Source of the DNA: Herbaspirillum hiltneri N3
GTDB lineage: Bacteria > Pseudomonadota > Gammaproteobacteria > Burkholderiales > Burkholderiaceae_D
Length of the DNA: 64,000 nt
Direction of reading: 5' to 3'
NCBI RefSeq assembly: GCF_001267925.1
Contig: NZ_CP011409.1
Span: forward strand, 2,976,001 to 3,040,000
Part shown: piece after piece, positions 18,646-27,060 of the stretch
Position numbering within the stretch: the first letter of the stretch is position 1
Layout: every line of letters starts with the position of its first letter
Program-made: the position numbers and the translations under genes
The notes under the pieces: generated by a model
What the model saw: the letters and a program-made list of their open reading frames with translations, nothing else
Database searches by the model: none
What the model was told of the DNA's origin: nothing

Positions 18646-18904
18646 ATGGTGTGGAATTTGGCAACGTCAGCGAAGAGCAAAGCCATCGTGACAATCCTCA
18701 CGATGGCAGTCAGTGCTTGTCTACTGACTGCCTGTTCCAGGTTCCAAGGAGAATCCCTTGCCCAAAGTCGCCTATGCCGCTGGTGACGTGCAGCACGGCT
18801 GCAAATTTCGAGGACGAAGCAGTGGAGGAGATATCTACGCCACTATCGATTGCTGCGTCCCTCGCGCCAATGCTGATTCACCGCTTACGCCTGAAAAGGC
18901 TTAG
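18646..18904 (+). pseudogene. Frameshifted remnant of a second immunity-type lipoprotein gene
   Basis: An ATG at 18646 opens a lipoprotein signal peptide ending LLTACS, nearly the same lipobox context as the intact gene upstream. Frame 1 stops after 46 codons. If the frame moves by one after the lipobox Cys, it reads CSKENPLPKVAYAAG, aligning with CSKEKPVPAVPD of the intact protein, and runs to a TAG at 18902. The junction looks like a 7-base insertion (AGGTTCC) that partly repeats the preceding TTCC. Only about 55 residues remain after it, so it is a truncated as well as frameshifted copy. Confidence 0.6.
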
Positions 18905-18917
18905 GCGGTTTATTTTT
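18881..18917. terminator. Terminator hairpin at the end of the type VI island
   Basis: The arms CCGCTTACGCCT and AGGCTTAGGCGG pair with one wobble and one mismatch around a GAAA loop and are followed by TTTATTTTT. It overlaps the last codons of the convergent LysR gene and may serve rightward transcription of the island. Confidence 0.6.
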
Positions 18918-19796
18918 GAGTGCGTCATACAAATACTGCGCACTCGACGACAATTTGCGGCCCTTTTTACGCAGCAATCCCAGCGTGCGTTCGACCTTGG
19001 GCTCCACCAGCGGAACCGCTTTCAACATGGAATAGCCGTCTGTCGGCATCGCCAGATGCGGTACGGCAGCGACGCCCAGGCCTGCCGCCACCCAGGCCAG
19101 CGACGTCGCCACATGGCGCACTTCAAATGCCGCACTGGGCCTGACCTCGGTTGCCGCCAGGGCCTGGTCCAGCACCAGGCGGTTGCCGCTGGAACGCGCC
19201 ACGCCGACATAGGGGTACTGATCGATCTCACGCCATTTCACCGACTTGCGTTGCGCCAGCGGATGATCCTGACGGCAGGCCAGCACAAAACGCTCGCTCA
19301 TCACCGCATCGAAATCGATATCGCTCTCTTGCGCGCCGATGAAGTTGACGCCAAAGTCGGCTTCGCCGCGCTGCACGCAATGCAGCACATCGTTGGCGCC
19401 TTCGTCGATGATCTTGACGTGAATATTCGGATAGGCCGCATTGAACTGGGCAATCACCGGCGGCAGATAGTGATACGCCACCGAAGGGACGCAGGCGATG
19501 CTCACCTCGCCGCCCGAACGGCCGGCGATATCGCTGATACTCAGCAGGGAATTCTCCACGCTGGCCAGTATTTCCTGCGCCTTGGCATAAAACTCCCGTC
19601 CTACCACCGTCAAGGTAACCCGCCGCGTGGTGCGTTCGAACAAGCGCACGCTGAGCGCATCTTCCAGTTTATCGATACGCCGCGACAAGGCCGGTTGCGA
19701 CAGGTTGATCGCTGTCGCAGCAGCACGGAAACCGCCGCGTTCCACCACCGCCACCATGGCCTGCAAATCGCCGATATCGAAGCGCAGTTGTTTCAT
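18885..19796 (-). CDS. LysR-family regulator
   Basis: The 303-residue protein has the N-terminal winged helix-turn-helix (FRAAATAINLSQPALSRRIDKLEDAL, about residues 23-48) and a C-terminal periplasmic-binding-protein-like effector domain. The ATG at 19796 is used because GGACGGG precedes it; a TTG two codons upstream is also open. It is divergent from a ModA-like binding protein and an MHS symporter, which it probably controls together with itself through the dyad at 19825. Its 3' end overlaps the lipoprotein remnant and shared hairpin. Confidence 0.92.
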   Translation of the reverse strand: MKQLRFDIGDLQAMVAVVERGGFRAAATAINLSQPALSRRIDKLEDALSVRLFERTTRRVTLTVVGREFYAKAQEILASVENSLLSISDIAGRSGGEVSIACVPSVAYHYLPPVIAQFNAAYPNIHVKIIDEGANDVLHCVQRGEADFGVNFIGAQESDIDFDAVMSERFVLACRQDHPLAQRKSVKWREIDQYPYVGVARSSGNRLVLDQALAATEVRPSAAFEVRHVATSLAWVAAGLGVAAVPHLAMPTDGYSMLKAVPLVEPKVERTLGLLRKKGRKLSSSAQYLYDALKNKPPKPFQA

Positions 19797-19824
19797 GGGC
19801 AATCCCGTCCTTATCGCATGTCGA

Positions 19825-19845
19825 TTGATGCTTTACACACATCAA
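19825..19845. promoter_or_regulatory. LysR-type operator candidate (TTGAT-N11-ATCAA)
   Basis: TTGAT at 19825-19829 and ATCAA at 19841-19845 form a dyad whose inner bases are T and A separated by exactly 11 bases, the T-N11-A form of LysR boxes. It lies 29 bp before the LysR start codon and about 160 bp before the divergent binding-protein gene, where autorepression and divergent activation are usual. Confidence 0.5.
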
Positions 19846-20007
19846 AATCAATAAAATATGCATTTTACTTTATCAATCGGCTTTGTAAAAATCGCGCTCT
19901 TGCTTCCTGTTTCTTCAGGAATACTCGCTGGCACGGCGCCGCACACGCCTCAATAAAAACAACGACCAGAGACAACTTGTTCGTGCAATCGAATTGAAAA
20001 GACCATC

Positions 20008-20787
20008 ATGCGCCGCACCTTTCTGCTAACCTGCCTGACAACCCTCGCCCTCGCGCTTTCCCCCTCCAGTTGGTCGGCGGAGCTCCACGTCATGAATTCC
20101 GGCGGTTTTACCGCTGCCTACAAAGCGCTCGCCCCCGGCTTCGAGCAAAGCACCGGCAACACACTGACTACCGCCTGGGGACCATCGATGGGCGCGGCGC
20201 CGGAAGCCATCCCCAATCGCCTGCAACGCGGCGAACCGGCCGATGTCGTGATCATGGTCGGCTACGCACTGGACGAATTGATCAAACAAGGCAAAGTCAT
20301 TGCCGACAGCCGCACCGGCCTGGCCGACTCGCGCATCGGCATGGTGGTGCGCGCGGGTCACCCCAAGCCTGACATCAGCACGCCCGAGGCCTTGAAACAA
20401 GTGCTGCTCAATGCACGCTCCATCGCCTACTCGGACAGCGCCAGCGGCGTCTATATAGAGCGCGAGCTGTTCAAGAAACTTGGCATTGAGCAACAAGTCA
20501 GGGGCAAGGCGAAAATGGTGCCAAAGATACCGGTGGCGGGCGTTGTCGCCAGCGGCGAATATGAGCTGGGCTTCCAACAGGTCAGCGAGTTGTTGCCGGT
20601 CGCCGGCGCCGACTTCGTCGGCAAGATCCCGGAGTCGCTACAAAGCGTCACCCTGTTCGCCGCCGGCGTCCCGGTCGGCTCTCAGCATCCTGCCGAGGCA
20701 CGCCAGTTGATCCGCTTCCTGGCCTCACCCCAGGCCGCAGCCGAAGTCAGCAAGAGCGGCCTGGACCCGTTGCCCACGCAAAAATAA
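20008..20787 (+). CDS. ModA-like periplasmic binding protein (orphan)
   Basis: The 259-residue protein has a signal peptide (cleavage near SWSA, residue 24) and a ModA-type two-lobe pattern: NSGGFTAAYKALAPGFEQSTG, RGEPADVVIMVG, SDSASGVYIERELFKKLGI and the C-terminal PAEARQLIRFLASPQAAA. ModA proteins bind oxyanions, but no modB or modC genes are near. The LysR gene and a citrate-type symporter flank it, so an organic acid ligand or a sensory role is as likely as molybdate. The first lobe and signal are certain; the ligand is not. Confidence 0.85.
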   Translation: MRRTFLLTCLTTLALALSPSSWSAELHVMNSGGFTAAYKALAPGFEQSTGNTLTTAWGPSMGAAPEAIPNRLQRGEPADVVIMVGYALDELIKQGKVIADSRTGLADSRIGMVVRAGHPKPDISTPEALKQVLLNARSIAYSDSASGVYIERELFKKLGIEQQVRGKAKMVPKIPVAGVVASGEYELGFQQVSELLPVAGADFVGKIPESLQSVTLFAAGVPVGSQHPAEARQLIRFLASPQAAAEVSKSGLDPLPTQK

Positions 20788-20931
20788 GCGCATCATGAAA
20801 GCTGTTAGAAAGCTATGGGGCGCGAGCTTGAGATAGACTCGGGCCGCGAGCGACCAATAATAAAAGCCAGCGCCCGTTGATACTCAGAAAACACATAGTC
20901 CGGTTCAGCCGGACATAATCAGAGACAAATC

Positions 20932-22221
20932 ATGACATCTCATACTTCTGCCAAGTCCTCGAAATTCGCCACCGTCCTGCGTGTCACCAGCGGCAATTTC
21001 ATGGAAATGTTCGACTTCTTCCTCTTCGGTTTCTACGCCAGCTACATCTCGAAAGCCTTCTTCCCGAGCGGCGATGAGTTCGCCTCGCTGATGCTGACTT
21101 TCATGACCTTCGGCGCCGGCTTCCTGATGCGTCCGCTGGGAGCGATCATCCTCGGCGCCTACGTCGACCGTGTCGGTCGCCGCCAGGGCCTGATCGTCAC
21201 GCTGGCGCTGATGGCGCTGGGCACCATGCTGATCGCCTTCGTGCCGGGCTACGCCACCATCGGCTTGCTGGCGCCTGCGCTGGTGCTGATCGGCCGCCTG
21301 CTGCAAGGCTTCTCGGCCGGCGTCGAACTCGGCGGCGTGTCGGTCTACCTCGCTGAAATGGCAACGCCGGGCCGCAAGGGTTTCTACGTCAGCTGGCAAT
21401 CGGCCAGCCAGCAAGTCGCCATCATCGTCGCAGCAGCCATCGGTTACGGCCTCAATGTGTGGCTGACCAAGGACCAGGTCGGCGACTGGGGCTGGCGCGT
21501 ACCGTTCTTCATCGGCTGCATGATCGTGCCGGTGCTGTTCGTCATCCGCCGTTCGCTGCAGGAGACGGATGAATTCCTGGCGCGCAAACGCAAGCCGAAC
21601 CTGAACGAAATCTTCCGCTCGATGCTGGAAAACTGGAAGCTCGTCATTGCCGGCATGATGCTGGTGTCGATGACTACCGTGTCGTTCTACCTCATCACCG
21701 TCTATACCCCGACCTTCGGCAAGAACGTGCTCAAGCTGAGCACCGAAAGCGCGCTGATCGTCACCTTCTGCGTCGGCATATCCAACTTCATCTGGCTCCC
21801 GGTCATGGGCGCGCTGTCGGACCGTATCGGCCGCCGTCCGCTGCTGCTGGTGTTCACCGCATTGACGATCCTGACCGCCTACCCGGCCATGACCTGGCTG
21901 GTCGGCGACGCCACTTTCGGCAAGATGCTGGTGGTCGAACTGTGGCTGTCCTTCCTCTACGCCAGCTACAACGGCGCGATGGTGGTAGCCCTGACCGAAG
22001 TCATGCCGGTCGACGTGCGTACTGCCGGATTCTCGTTGGCATACAGCCTCGCGACTGCGGTATTCGGCGGCTTCACCCCCGCCATCGCCACCGGCCTGAT
22101 CGAAATCACCCACGATAAGGCCGCACCCGGTCTGTGGATGAGCTTCGCCGCCGTCTGCGGCCTGATCGCCACGCTGGTGCTGTATCGCAAGAAATCGCTG
22201 GCGGTGCCGGTCGCTGCCTGA
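20932..22221 (+). CDS. MFS metabolite:H+ symporter (citrate/tricarballylate type)
   Basis: The 429-residue membrane protein belongs to the MHS branch of the major facilitator superfamily: the N-terminus [20 protein letters not shown], the loop 2-3 signature [14 protein letters not shown], and [23 protein letters not shown] are typical of CitA/TcuC transporters. Twelve hydrophobic segments are visible. It should import a di- or tricarboxylate with protons. The 144-bp gap after the ModA-like gene contains a small hairpin (TCCGG/CCGGA), so co-transcription is likely but not certain. Confidence 0.9.
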   Translation: MTSHTSAKSSKFATVLRVTSGNFMEMFDFFLFGFYASYISKAFFPSGDEFASLMLTFMTFGAGFLMRPLGAIILGAYVDRVGRRQGLIVTLALMALGTMLIAFVPGYATIGLLAPALVLIGRLLQGFSAGVELGGVSVYLAEMATPGRKGFYVSWQSASQQVAIIVAAAIGYGLNVWLTKDQVGDWGWRVPFFIGCMIVPVLFVIRRSLQETDEFLARKRKPNLNEIFRSMLENWKLVIAGMMLVSMTTVSFYLITVYTPTFGKNVLKLSTESALIVTFCVGISNFIWLPVMGALSDRIGRRPLLLVFTALTILTAYPAMTWLVGDATFGKMLVVELWLSFLYASYNGAMVVALTEVMPVDVRTAGFSLAYSLATAVFGGFTPAIATGLIEITHDKAAPGLWMSFAAVCGLIATLVLYRKKSLAVPVAA

Positions 22222-22238
22222 TTGTTCAGGCACAAAAG

Positions 22239-22276
22239 AAAAGCGGGAAGCGGCTTGCGCCCTTCCCGCTTTTTTT
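22239..22276 (+). terminator. Rho-independent terminator after the symporter gene
   Basis: AAAGCGGGAAG and CTTCCCGCTTT pair as an 11-bp stem across an 11-base loop, followed by a run of T. It lies about 20 bp after the stop codon. Confidence 0.88.
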
Positions 22277-22379
22277 ACGTCCGCCGCTTCACTTCGTTCG
22301 GGAATTCCCTGATGAAATCCTGATAAAGTTGCATCAAGCACCGGCTTTCAGCCCATGCACGAAGACGACAAAGGGCCAT

Positions 22380-22835
22380 ATGGAAATTCGCGACATCCGC
22401 TCCGACGATGTGAACCTGATCTGTCGGCACCGCGAAGCAATGTTTCGCGAAGCCGGTCGAGATGAAAACTCACTGTCCGCCATGACTCCGAATTTCCGGA
22501 ACTGGCTGGAGCCGAGGATCATTGATGGCAGCTATTTCGGATTTCTGGCTACCGACAACAACACCGTGGTGGCCGGCATAGGCATGATGGCGATCGACTG
22601 GCCCCCGCACCCGTCTCACCCGCATCAGGACAAACGCGGATACATACTTAACGTATATGTGGAACCGGCATATCGTCGCCGCGGCATCGCAGGCCGGTTG
22701 ATGGAAATGGCGGATGTGGAATTCAAAAAGCGAGGATTGACCTACGCGATCCTGCATTCGACGAAAACGGGACGCCCGCTGTACGAAAAAATCGGCTGGT
22801 CGTCGACCACAGAAATGGCGAAACCATTGCCATAG
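22380..22835 (+). CDS. GNAT-family N-acetyltransferase
   Basis: The 151-residue protein begins at the ATG at 22380 (MEIRDIRSDDVNLI). It has the GNAT core: a central strand GYILNVYVEPAYRRRGIAGRLMEMA, whose RRRGIA segment is the acetyl-CoA pyrophosphate loop (motif A), and a motif-B-like AILHSTKTGRPLYEKIGW. The acceptor is unknown. It stands alone between a terminator and a convergent gene. Confidence 0.88.
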   Translation: MEIRDIRSDDVNLICRHREAMFREAGRDENSLSAMTPNFRNWLEPRIIDGSYFGFLATDNNTVVAGIGMMAIDWPPHPSHPHQDKRGYILNVYVEPAYRRRGIAGRLMEMADVEFKKRGLTYAILHSTKTGRPLYEKIGWSSTTEMAKPLP

Positions 22836-22895
22836 TAAACGCAGCCATCCCTTGACAGTGCAAATTGCCCGCCGGATGGCGTGCACCAACAACTG

Positions 22896-23957
22896 TTAAA
22901 CCTGCCACGCCCCATCCCGATAAACCATCTCATCATCAAGATAGACCGCCTCGGTCACGGCAAATACATCGATGTGATAACGCGCGGTGGTGCGTCGGAT
23001 ATTGGGCTTGCTGTAGACACCATGCTTGGCGCCGAGCGACAGATGGATGCCGCACATGCGCTCGTAGGTGCCGATGTCGTCGACCATGCGTTCCCTTGAA
23101 AATGCACGGTTCATGCCGAAGCCCAGCTCGCGTAGCCAGACCTCGCCTTCGTCGGCGCGAATCTTTTCCAGCACCTGATCGAAGTCCGGCGTGGAATCGA
23201 TCACCTCGGTCACGCGGCCTTTGGTGACCACCAATGTGATCGGTTGCTCCGGCCTGTTCACACGGAACGTCGTGTCGCCGAAAACAAAAATGCGCACCCG
23301 TCCGTTCACCGCCTCCAGGTCTTGCGCTTCAGTGAACACTTCACCGATGGGGAATTGTCCGCCGACGTTGTTCATCTCACTATAGTCGCCGATATTCAAC
23401 TTGGCCGGCTCAAACGGCGCGGCAAAGACCAGGCGCTCGCCGCCGCTGTCGACCACGCCGCCCTGCGCGCGATCGATGCGCTCCTTCAAGGCGTAGCCGA
23501 CACCGCGGTAATACGCCGGGTCATAGGCCAGCGATTCGATGTAATAGTCGGCCTGCGCACCGGGCATGCGCGACAGATGGGGATGTTCAATGACTTTCAG
23601 CGAACGTTTGAACAGTTCGACGCGCAGGCGAAAAGCTTCCAGACGAAAATTGGTGGATTGAATCAGCACCACCAGATCGCCGGCTTCAAGCCGGGCGAAG
23701 GCGGCCATCACCTCGTCCGGCGCGACCGCATCGAAATCGATGAAAGTTGCCGTCGGCAGACAGTGCCGATAGGCTTCCGTCAAGGCGACCGCAAGATCGC
23801 AGCGCGTGTCGGCCACCACCACGGCAGTGCGCGGGGGCGCATGTTCGATCGCCATGCTAAGAATGTCGTGTACATGTTTTTGCGCGAGATCGATGGATTC
23901 GTCGGTAATCGTGCCGAAGGTAGGCTTGGGTGGTTCCTGGTTTTCCATGGGGTGCAT
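22896..23957 (-). CDS. M29-like aminopeptidase-family protein
   Basis: The 353-residue cytoplasmic protein resembles the M29 (aminopeptidase T) fold: an N-terminal Rossmann-like half, a GDYSEMNNVGGQFPIGEVFTEA segment corresponding to the metal-binding Glu region, RELGFGMNRAF, and MCGIHLSLGAK with the expected His. Related enzymes of the same fold include NicX dihydroxypyridine dioxygenase, so peptidase activity is not certain. A second in-frame ATG lies at 23948. It converges with the GNAT gene and has no obvious partner. Confidence 0.7.
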   Translation of the reverse strand: MHPMENQEPPKPTFGTITDESIDLAQKHVHDILSMAIEHAPPRTAVVVADTRCDLAVALTEAYRHCLPTATFIDFDAVAPDEVMAAFARLEAGDLVVLIQSTNFRLEAFRLRVELFKRSLKVIEHPHLSRMPGAQADYYIESLAYDPAYYRGVGYALKERIDRAQGGVVDSGGERLVFAAPFEPAKLNIGDYSEMNNVGGQFPIGEVFTEAQDLEAVNGRVRIFVFGDTTFRVNRPEQPITLVVTKGRVTEVIDSTPDFDQVLEKIRADEGEVWLRELGFGMNRAFSRERMVDDIGTYERMCGIHLSLGAKHGVYSKPNIRRTTARYHIDVFAVTEAVYLDDEMVYRDGAWQV

Positions 23958-24079
23958 CGTCAGTTTGTCGCGTCAGGCCTGCATTCTAATCGACATTGGA
24001 CGGCGTTCCGCGGCGGAATATCCTGTCGCCCCGGCTGTACTCGCGCGCAGGCACGAGGATACTTACAACCTGTATTTAC

Positions 24080-24499
24080 TCAGGCGAACCAATAGGTGAG
24101 CGTATAACTGTGCTTGCCAGACTCGCGATGAATGCTCAGTTCGCCCATCAGGCCTGCCAGTTCTCCCATTCCCGATCCCGGCACGACCTTCACGCTCAGG
24201 GTCGAGCTGCCCGCGTGCATCTGTCCGAAATGAGCCAGGGCGAATCCACCGGTGCGCCCATCCAGCGTCCCATGTACCGACTCGATGGCGACGTAGCTTG
24301 CTTCTCCCTGAGCCGGTTGACCTGCGGTCAACATCTCTCCCTGGGAATTTCCCGCTAACGCTCCCTGATATTCCTTGACGATGACATGACGCCCGATGGC
24401 GGGGCCCAGGCTCGCTGCATCAACTGCAGCGGGCGGCTTGATCGTCACGGAAAACTCGCCGCTGACGGTGAACTGTTCTGAAGACGGAGAAGATTGCAT
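24080..24499 (-). CDS. DUF3224-like protein
   Basis: The 139-residue protein contains the pattern GGFALAHFGQMHAG followed by LSVKVVPGSGMGELAGLMGELSI and HSYTLTYWF, which matches DUF3224 proteins (small beta-barrel, function unknown). The second ATG, 5 bases after GGGAG, is taken as start; the first is 12 bases further upstream. It has no signal peptide and appears monocistronic. Confidence 0.78.
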   Translation of the reverse strand: MQSSPSSEQFTVSGEFSVTIKPPAAVDAASLGPAIGRHVIVKEYQGALAGNSQGEMLTAGQPAQGEASYVAIESVHGTLDGRTGGFALAHFGQMHAGSSTLSVKVVPGSGMGELAGLMGELSIHRESGKHSYTLTYWFA

Positions 24500-24684
24500 A
24501 CGTGCTCCCATTGGAAAGGAAAAGACCCTGGCGCAACATGGCAGACCAATGTTCCATTTTCCACTATCCCGGACACTTTCGCTGATGCCAGCAGAAAATC
24601 GACAAGACGCAATTTCATTGGATCGCCGGACACGAACAACGCATTCGAATCAGGACAGTCTGGGTTCACTTTTCCCCAAAGAGA

Positions 24685-24704
24685 AAGCCTGCTCGCGCAG
24701 GCTT
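24685..24704 (-). terminator. Terminator of the porin-GDPD operon
   Basis: AAGCCTGC and GCAGGCTT form a perfect 8-bp stem with a 4-base loop. On the reverse strand the hairpin is followed by TCTCTTT, 28 bp after the stop codon of the GDPD-like gene. Confidence 0.65.
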
Positions 24705-24732
24705 CCTCTTCTCCGGGACGGTCAACCGAAAA

Positions 24733-25638
24733 CTACTTCCCGCCCTCCCGCAACGCCTTCATCTTCACCGGCGAATCCGTCATCACCACATCCACGCCCA
24801 GTTGCTGCGCGCTGCGATAAGCCGCCGCCGAATCGACGCCGAACACCATCACGTGCGTATTCGGATTGCTGCGGAAGCATTTCATCGCCGCCGGCGTCCA
24901 CCAGTGGGCAACAACTTCGGAGACGCCTTCGCCGAGCGTGAATTTCTCCACCACCGCGACCTTGCGCTCCAGCTCGATGCCCGACCATGTGCCTGCCGCA
25001 GGCGGCGCGTCGCAGGCCCCGCCGTTCAACGCGATGCGGGCCAAGCGATCGCGGGTGGCGTCCCGCGACTCGAATACCTGCGCCTTCGGCTGCTGCGCCA
25101 TCAGCGCGATCACGTTGGCGTCGGTGGAGTAGAAGCGCACGCGCTTCCAGGCGTTCTCCTCGCCGATCACTTTGGCGACCGCATTGACCAGGGTTTCCGC
25201 CGGCACCTGCTTCATGTCGACGACGATCGAAGTCGATGCCGGCACGGCGCGCAAAGCATCACGCAGCGTCGGTACTTTCACCGGCTGTTGACGATACGGA
25301 TAGCTCTTGTTGCCGGCGGCATCGGTCACCGCATACATATAGCCGGCGTTGAGCGCGGTCAGCTGTGCTGCGGTGAGCGTATTGACCATGCCCTTGCCAT
25401 CGGTCAGCGCGGCCACATCGGCCGGACGATACAGCACCGGCACGCCGTCACCGGAGACCTGCACCGTCATCCACAGGATGTCGGCGCCGTGCCTGAGCGA
25501 GTTCTGCAAAGTCGGGATGGTGTTTTCGGGACCGTCGCCGGTGCCGCCGCGGTGGGCGGCGATCAGCGGATCTGCGGCGGCCGTCAACGCCATCCCCAAC
25601 AAGACGGCAGCGACGGCGGACTTGATTGAAGTTGTCAT
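24733..25638 (-). CDS. Secreted glycerophosphodiester phosphodiesterase-like protein with altered active site
   Basis: The 301-residue protein has a Sec signal (cleavage near TAAA) and the GDPD fold signature AAHRGGTGDGPENT with the active-site His and the PENT Glu. The next canonical motif (E-x-D ... HD) is replaced: ILWMTVQVSGDGVPVLYRP has no Glu/Asp pair and has YR where HD is expected. Later family motifs (VVDMKQVP, VVMTDSPVKM) are retained in part. The ATG at 25638 follows AGGAG. It lies 19 bp behind a porin gene and opposite a Ugp-like importer, so a role in periplasmic handling of glycerophosphodiesters is likely, but catalysis is doubtful. Confidence 0.82.
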   Translation of the reverse strand: MTTSIKSAVAAVLLGMALTAAADPLIAAHRGGTGDGPENTIPTLQNSLRHGADILWMTVQVSGDGVPVLYRPADVAALTDGKGMVNTLTAAQLTALNAGYMYAVTDAAGNKSYPYRQQPVKVPTLRDALRAVPASTSIVVDMKQVPAETLVNAVAKVIGEENAWKRVRFYSTDANVIALMAQQPKAQVFESRDATRDRLARIALNGGACDAPPAAGTWSGIELERKVAVVEKFTLGEGVSEVVAHWWTPAAMKCFRSNPNTHVMVFGVDSAAAYRSAQQLGVDVVMTDSPVKMKALREGGK

Positions 25639-25657
25639 GTGCACTCTCCTGGTCCGA

Positions 25658-26866
25658 TCAGAACTTGTGACGGATACCGGCGGTCAGGACGTTCTGCGTG
25701 TTGCTGCCGCCCGGCGCCACGTACAGGCCTGGATTGAACATGTCCGACGAACGGATGTTGGCATAGAACAGATACAGATCGGTGCGCTTGGACAAGAAGT
25801 AATCCACGCCCAGCGACACCTGCGTCGCCTTGCCGTCGCTGGTGGCGCCGACGAACTTGGAACGCGTGGTCACGACGTTGGCCAGCAATTGCGTGGTCGC
25901 CGTGACGTTGTAGTTGACGCCGAAGTCGATCAGGTCGACCTTGCTGTTGTTGACACCGCCGAAGGTGAACGCCGCGCCGGTTGCTCCGGTAAAGCCGGTC
26001 ATCGCGGTTCCGGCTGCGACGGCCAGCGGCTGCTTGACCTGCGAGTAGGAACCGTACAGGCGCACGTCGCCGAGCTTGTAGGAGCCGCCAATCAGGAAGG
26101 TCTTCAGCGAAGTGCTGGCGATGCTGCCGGCAACAGCGCCCGGTGCAATGCCGGAGTCGCTCGAGCCGGTGAAGGTGTTGTTGGCGGTCAGCTTGTTCTG
26201 GAAATACGCGGCGCCGAACGACAGCGGGCCATTGTTGTAGCTGCCACCGACGCCGAAGGACTGGCCGGCGCCGGTTGAACCGGCCTGTTCGCCGAAACCA
26301 TACAGCGCGCTCAATGTCACGCCGCCGAATACCGGCGAGTTGTAACGCACCGAGTTATTGACGCGCGAGCCCTGCGTGCGGTCGAGATTCAAGGCGTGGA
26401 TGTTGTTGACCAGGCTGCCGAAATCGAGTGCGCCGTTGTATGGCGCCAGATCGTCGATGTAGTCCTTCTGGCGACCGAGATGAACGGTACCCATGCTGCC
26501 CAACAGACCGACGATGGCGGTGCGGCCGAAGAACAGGCCGCCCTGCGCCAGCGCACCGGTGTCGGCGTTGAAGCCGTTCTCCAGCGTGAACAGTGCTTTC
26601 AGTCCGCCGCCCAGATCTTCCACGCCTTTGAAACCGATGCGCGAACCCTGCGCCACGGCGGTATCCATGCTCAGGCGCGAACCGGTGCCGGTCGGATTAC
26701 CGGGCGTGACGACCGCAACTTTGTCGGTGTAGGTCAGGCTGGGATTGATGATCCCGTAAATCGTGACGCCCGATGAGGCGATGCTGGTTTGCGCGTGTGC
26801 GGCGCCAGCGAAAGAAAAGCCGGCGAAGCACAGCGGGAGCGACATGGCGAGAGCAGTTTTTTTCAT
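25658..26866 (-). CDS. Outer-membrane porin (Burkholderia/Neisseria type)
   Basis: The 402-residue protein has a signal peptide ending AHAQ (residue 26), then SSGVTIYGIINPSLTYTDK, typical of the first strand of gram-negative trimeric porins of Burkholderiales. Alternating amphipathic strands run to the end, which is the BAM-recognised C-terminal Phe (AGIRHKF). It is the promoter-proximal gene of a two-gene operon with the GDPD-like protein and shares a divergent promoter region with the DeoR-Ugp operon, which suggests entry of anionic glycerophosphate compounds. Confidence 0.93.
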   Translation of the reverse strand: MKKTALAMSLPLCFAGFSFAGAAHAQTSIASSGVTIYGIINPSLTYTDKVAVVTPGNPTGTGSRLSMDTAVAQGSRIGFKGVEDLGGGLKALFTLENGFNADTGALAQGGLFFGRTAIVGLLGSMGTVHLGRQKDYIDDLAPYNGALDFGSLVNNIHALNLDRTQGSRVNNSVRYNSPVFGGVTLSALYGFGEQAGSTGAGQSFGVGGSYNNGPLSFGAAYFQNKLTANNTFTGSSDSGIAPGAVAGSIASTSLKTFLIGGSYKLGDVRLYGSYSQVKQPLAVAAGTAMTGFTGATGAAFTFGGVNNSKVDLIDFGVNYNVTATTQLLANVVTTRSKFVGATSDGKATQVSLGVDYFLSKRTDLYLFYANIRSSDMFNPGLYVAPGGSNTQNVLTAGIRHKF

Positions 26867-26932
26867 GACTGGTTTTCAGAAAAGTTGAATGAGGATGGAG
26901 CCGGATTGCCGGGCGAACTATGCCCTCGATAT

Positions 26933-26963
26933 ATGACATCGCCATGACGTTATGACGATATGA
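26933..26963 (+). promoter_or_regulatory. Phased ATGAC direct repeats in the divergent porin/deoR promoter region
   Basis: ATGAC occurs at 26933, 26944 and 26952, and ATGA at 26960, i.e. spacings of 11, 8 and 8 bp. They lie between the porin start (26866) and the palindrome at 26974. They may be half-sites for the DeoR regulator; this is inference. Confidence 0.35.
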
Positions 26964-26973
26964 AAACCAATTT

Positions 26974-26989
26974 ACGTTCATATGAACGT
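26974..26989. promoter_or_regulatory. 16-bp perfect palindrome, candidate DeoR/GlpR-type operator
   Basis: ACGTTCATATGAACGT is a perfect inverted repeat 108 bp before the porin gene and 72 bp before deoR. GTTC/GAAC arms resemble the core of GlpR-type operators. The adjacent regulator gene makes it a candidate site controlling both divergent operons. Confidence 0.5.
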
Positions 26990-27060
26990 CACGATCCGGT
27001 AACAATCGCCCGATAACATTCACCACGTTTTCAAATGAACCAGTGAATGGATAAGTGAAC

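Noticed and set aside
20008..20787. Naming the ModA-like gene modA
   Set aside because: No ModB/ModC genes or molybdenum-related neighbours; ligand not shown.
20905..22341. 478-codon antisense frame over the symporter gene
   Set aside because: Gln/His/Arg-rich shadow product and no start signals; the symporter is unmistakable.
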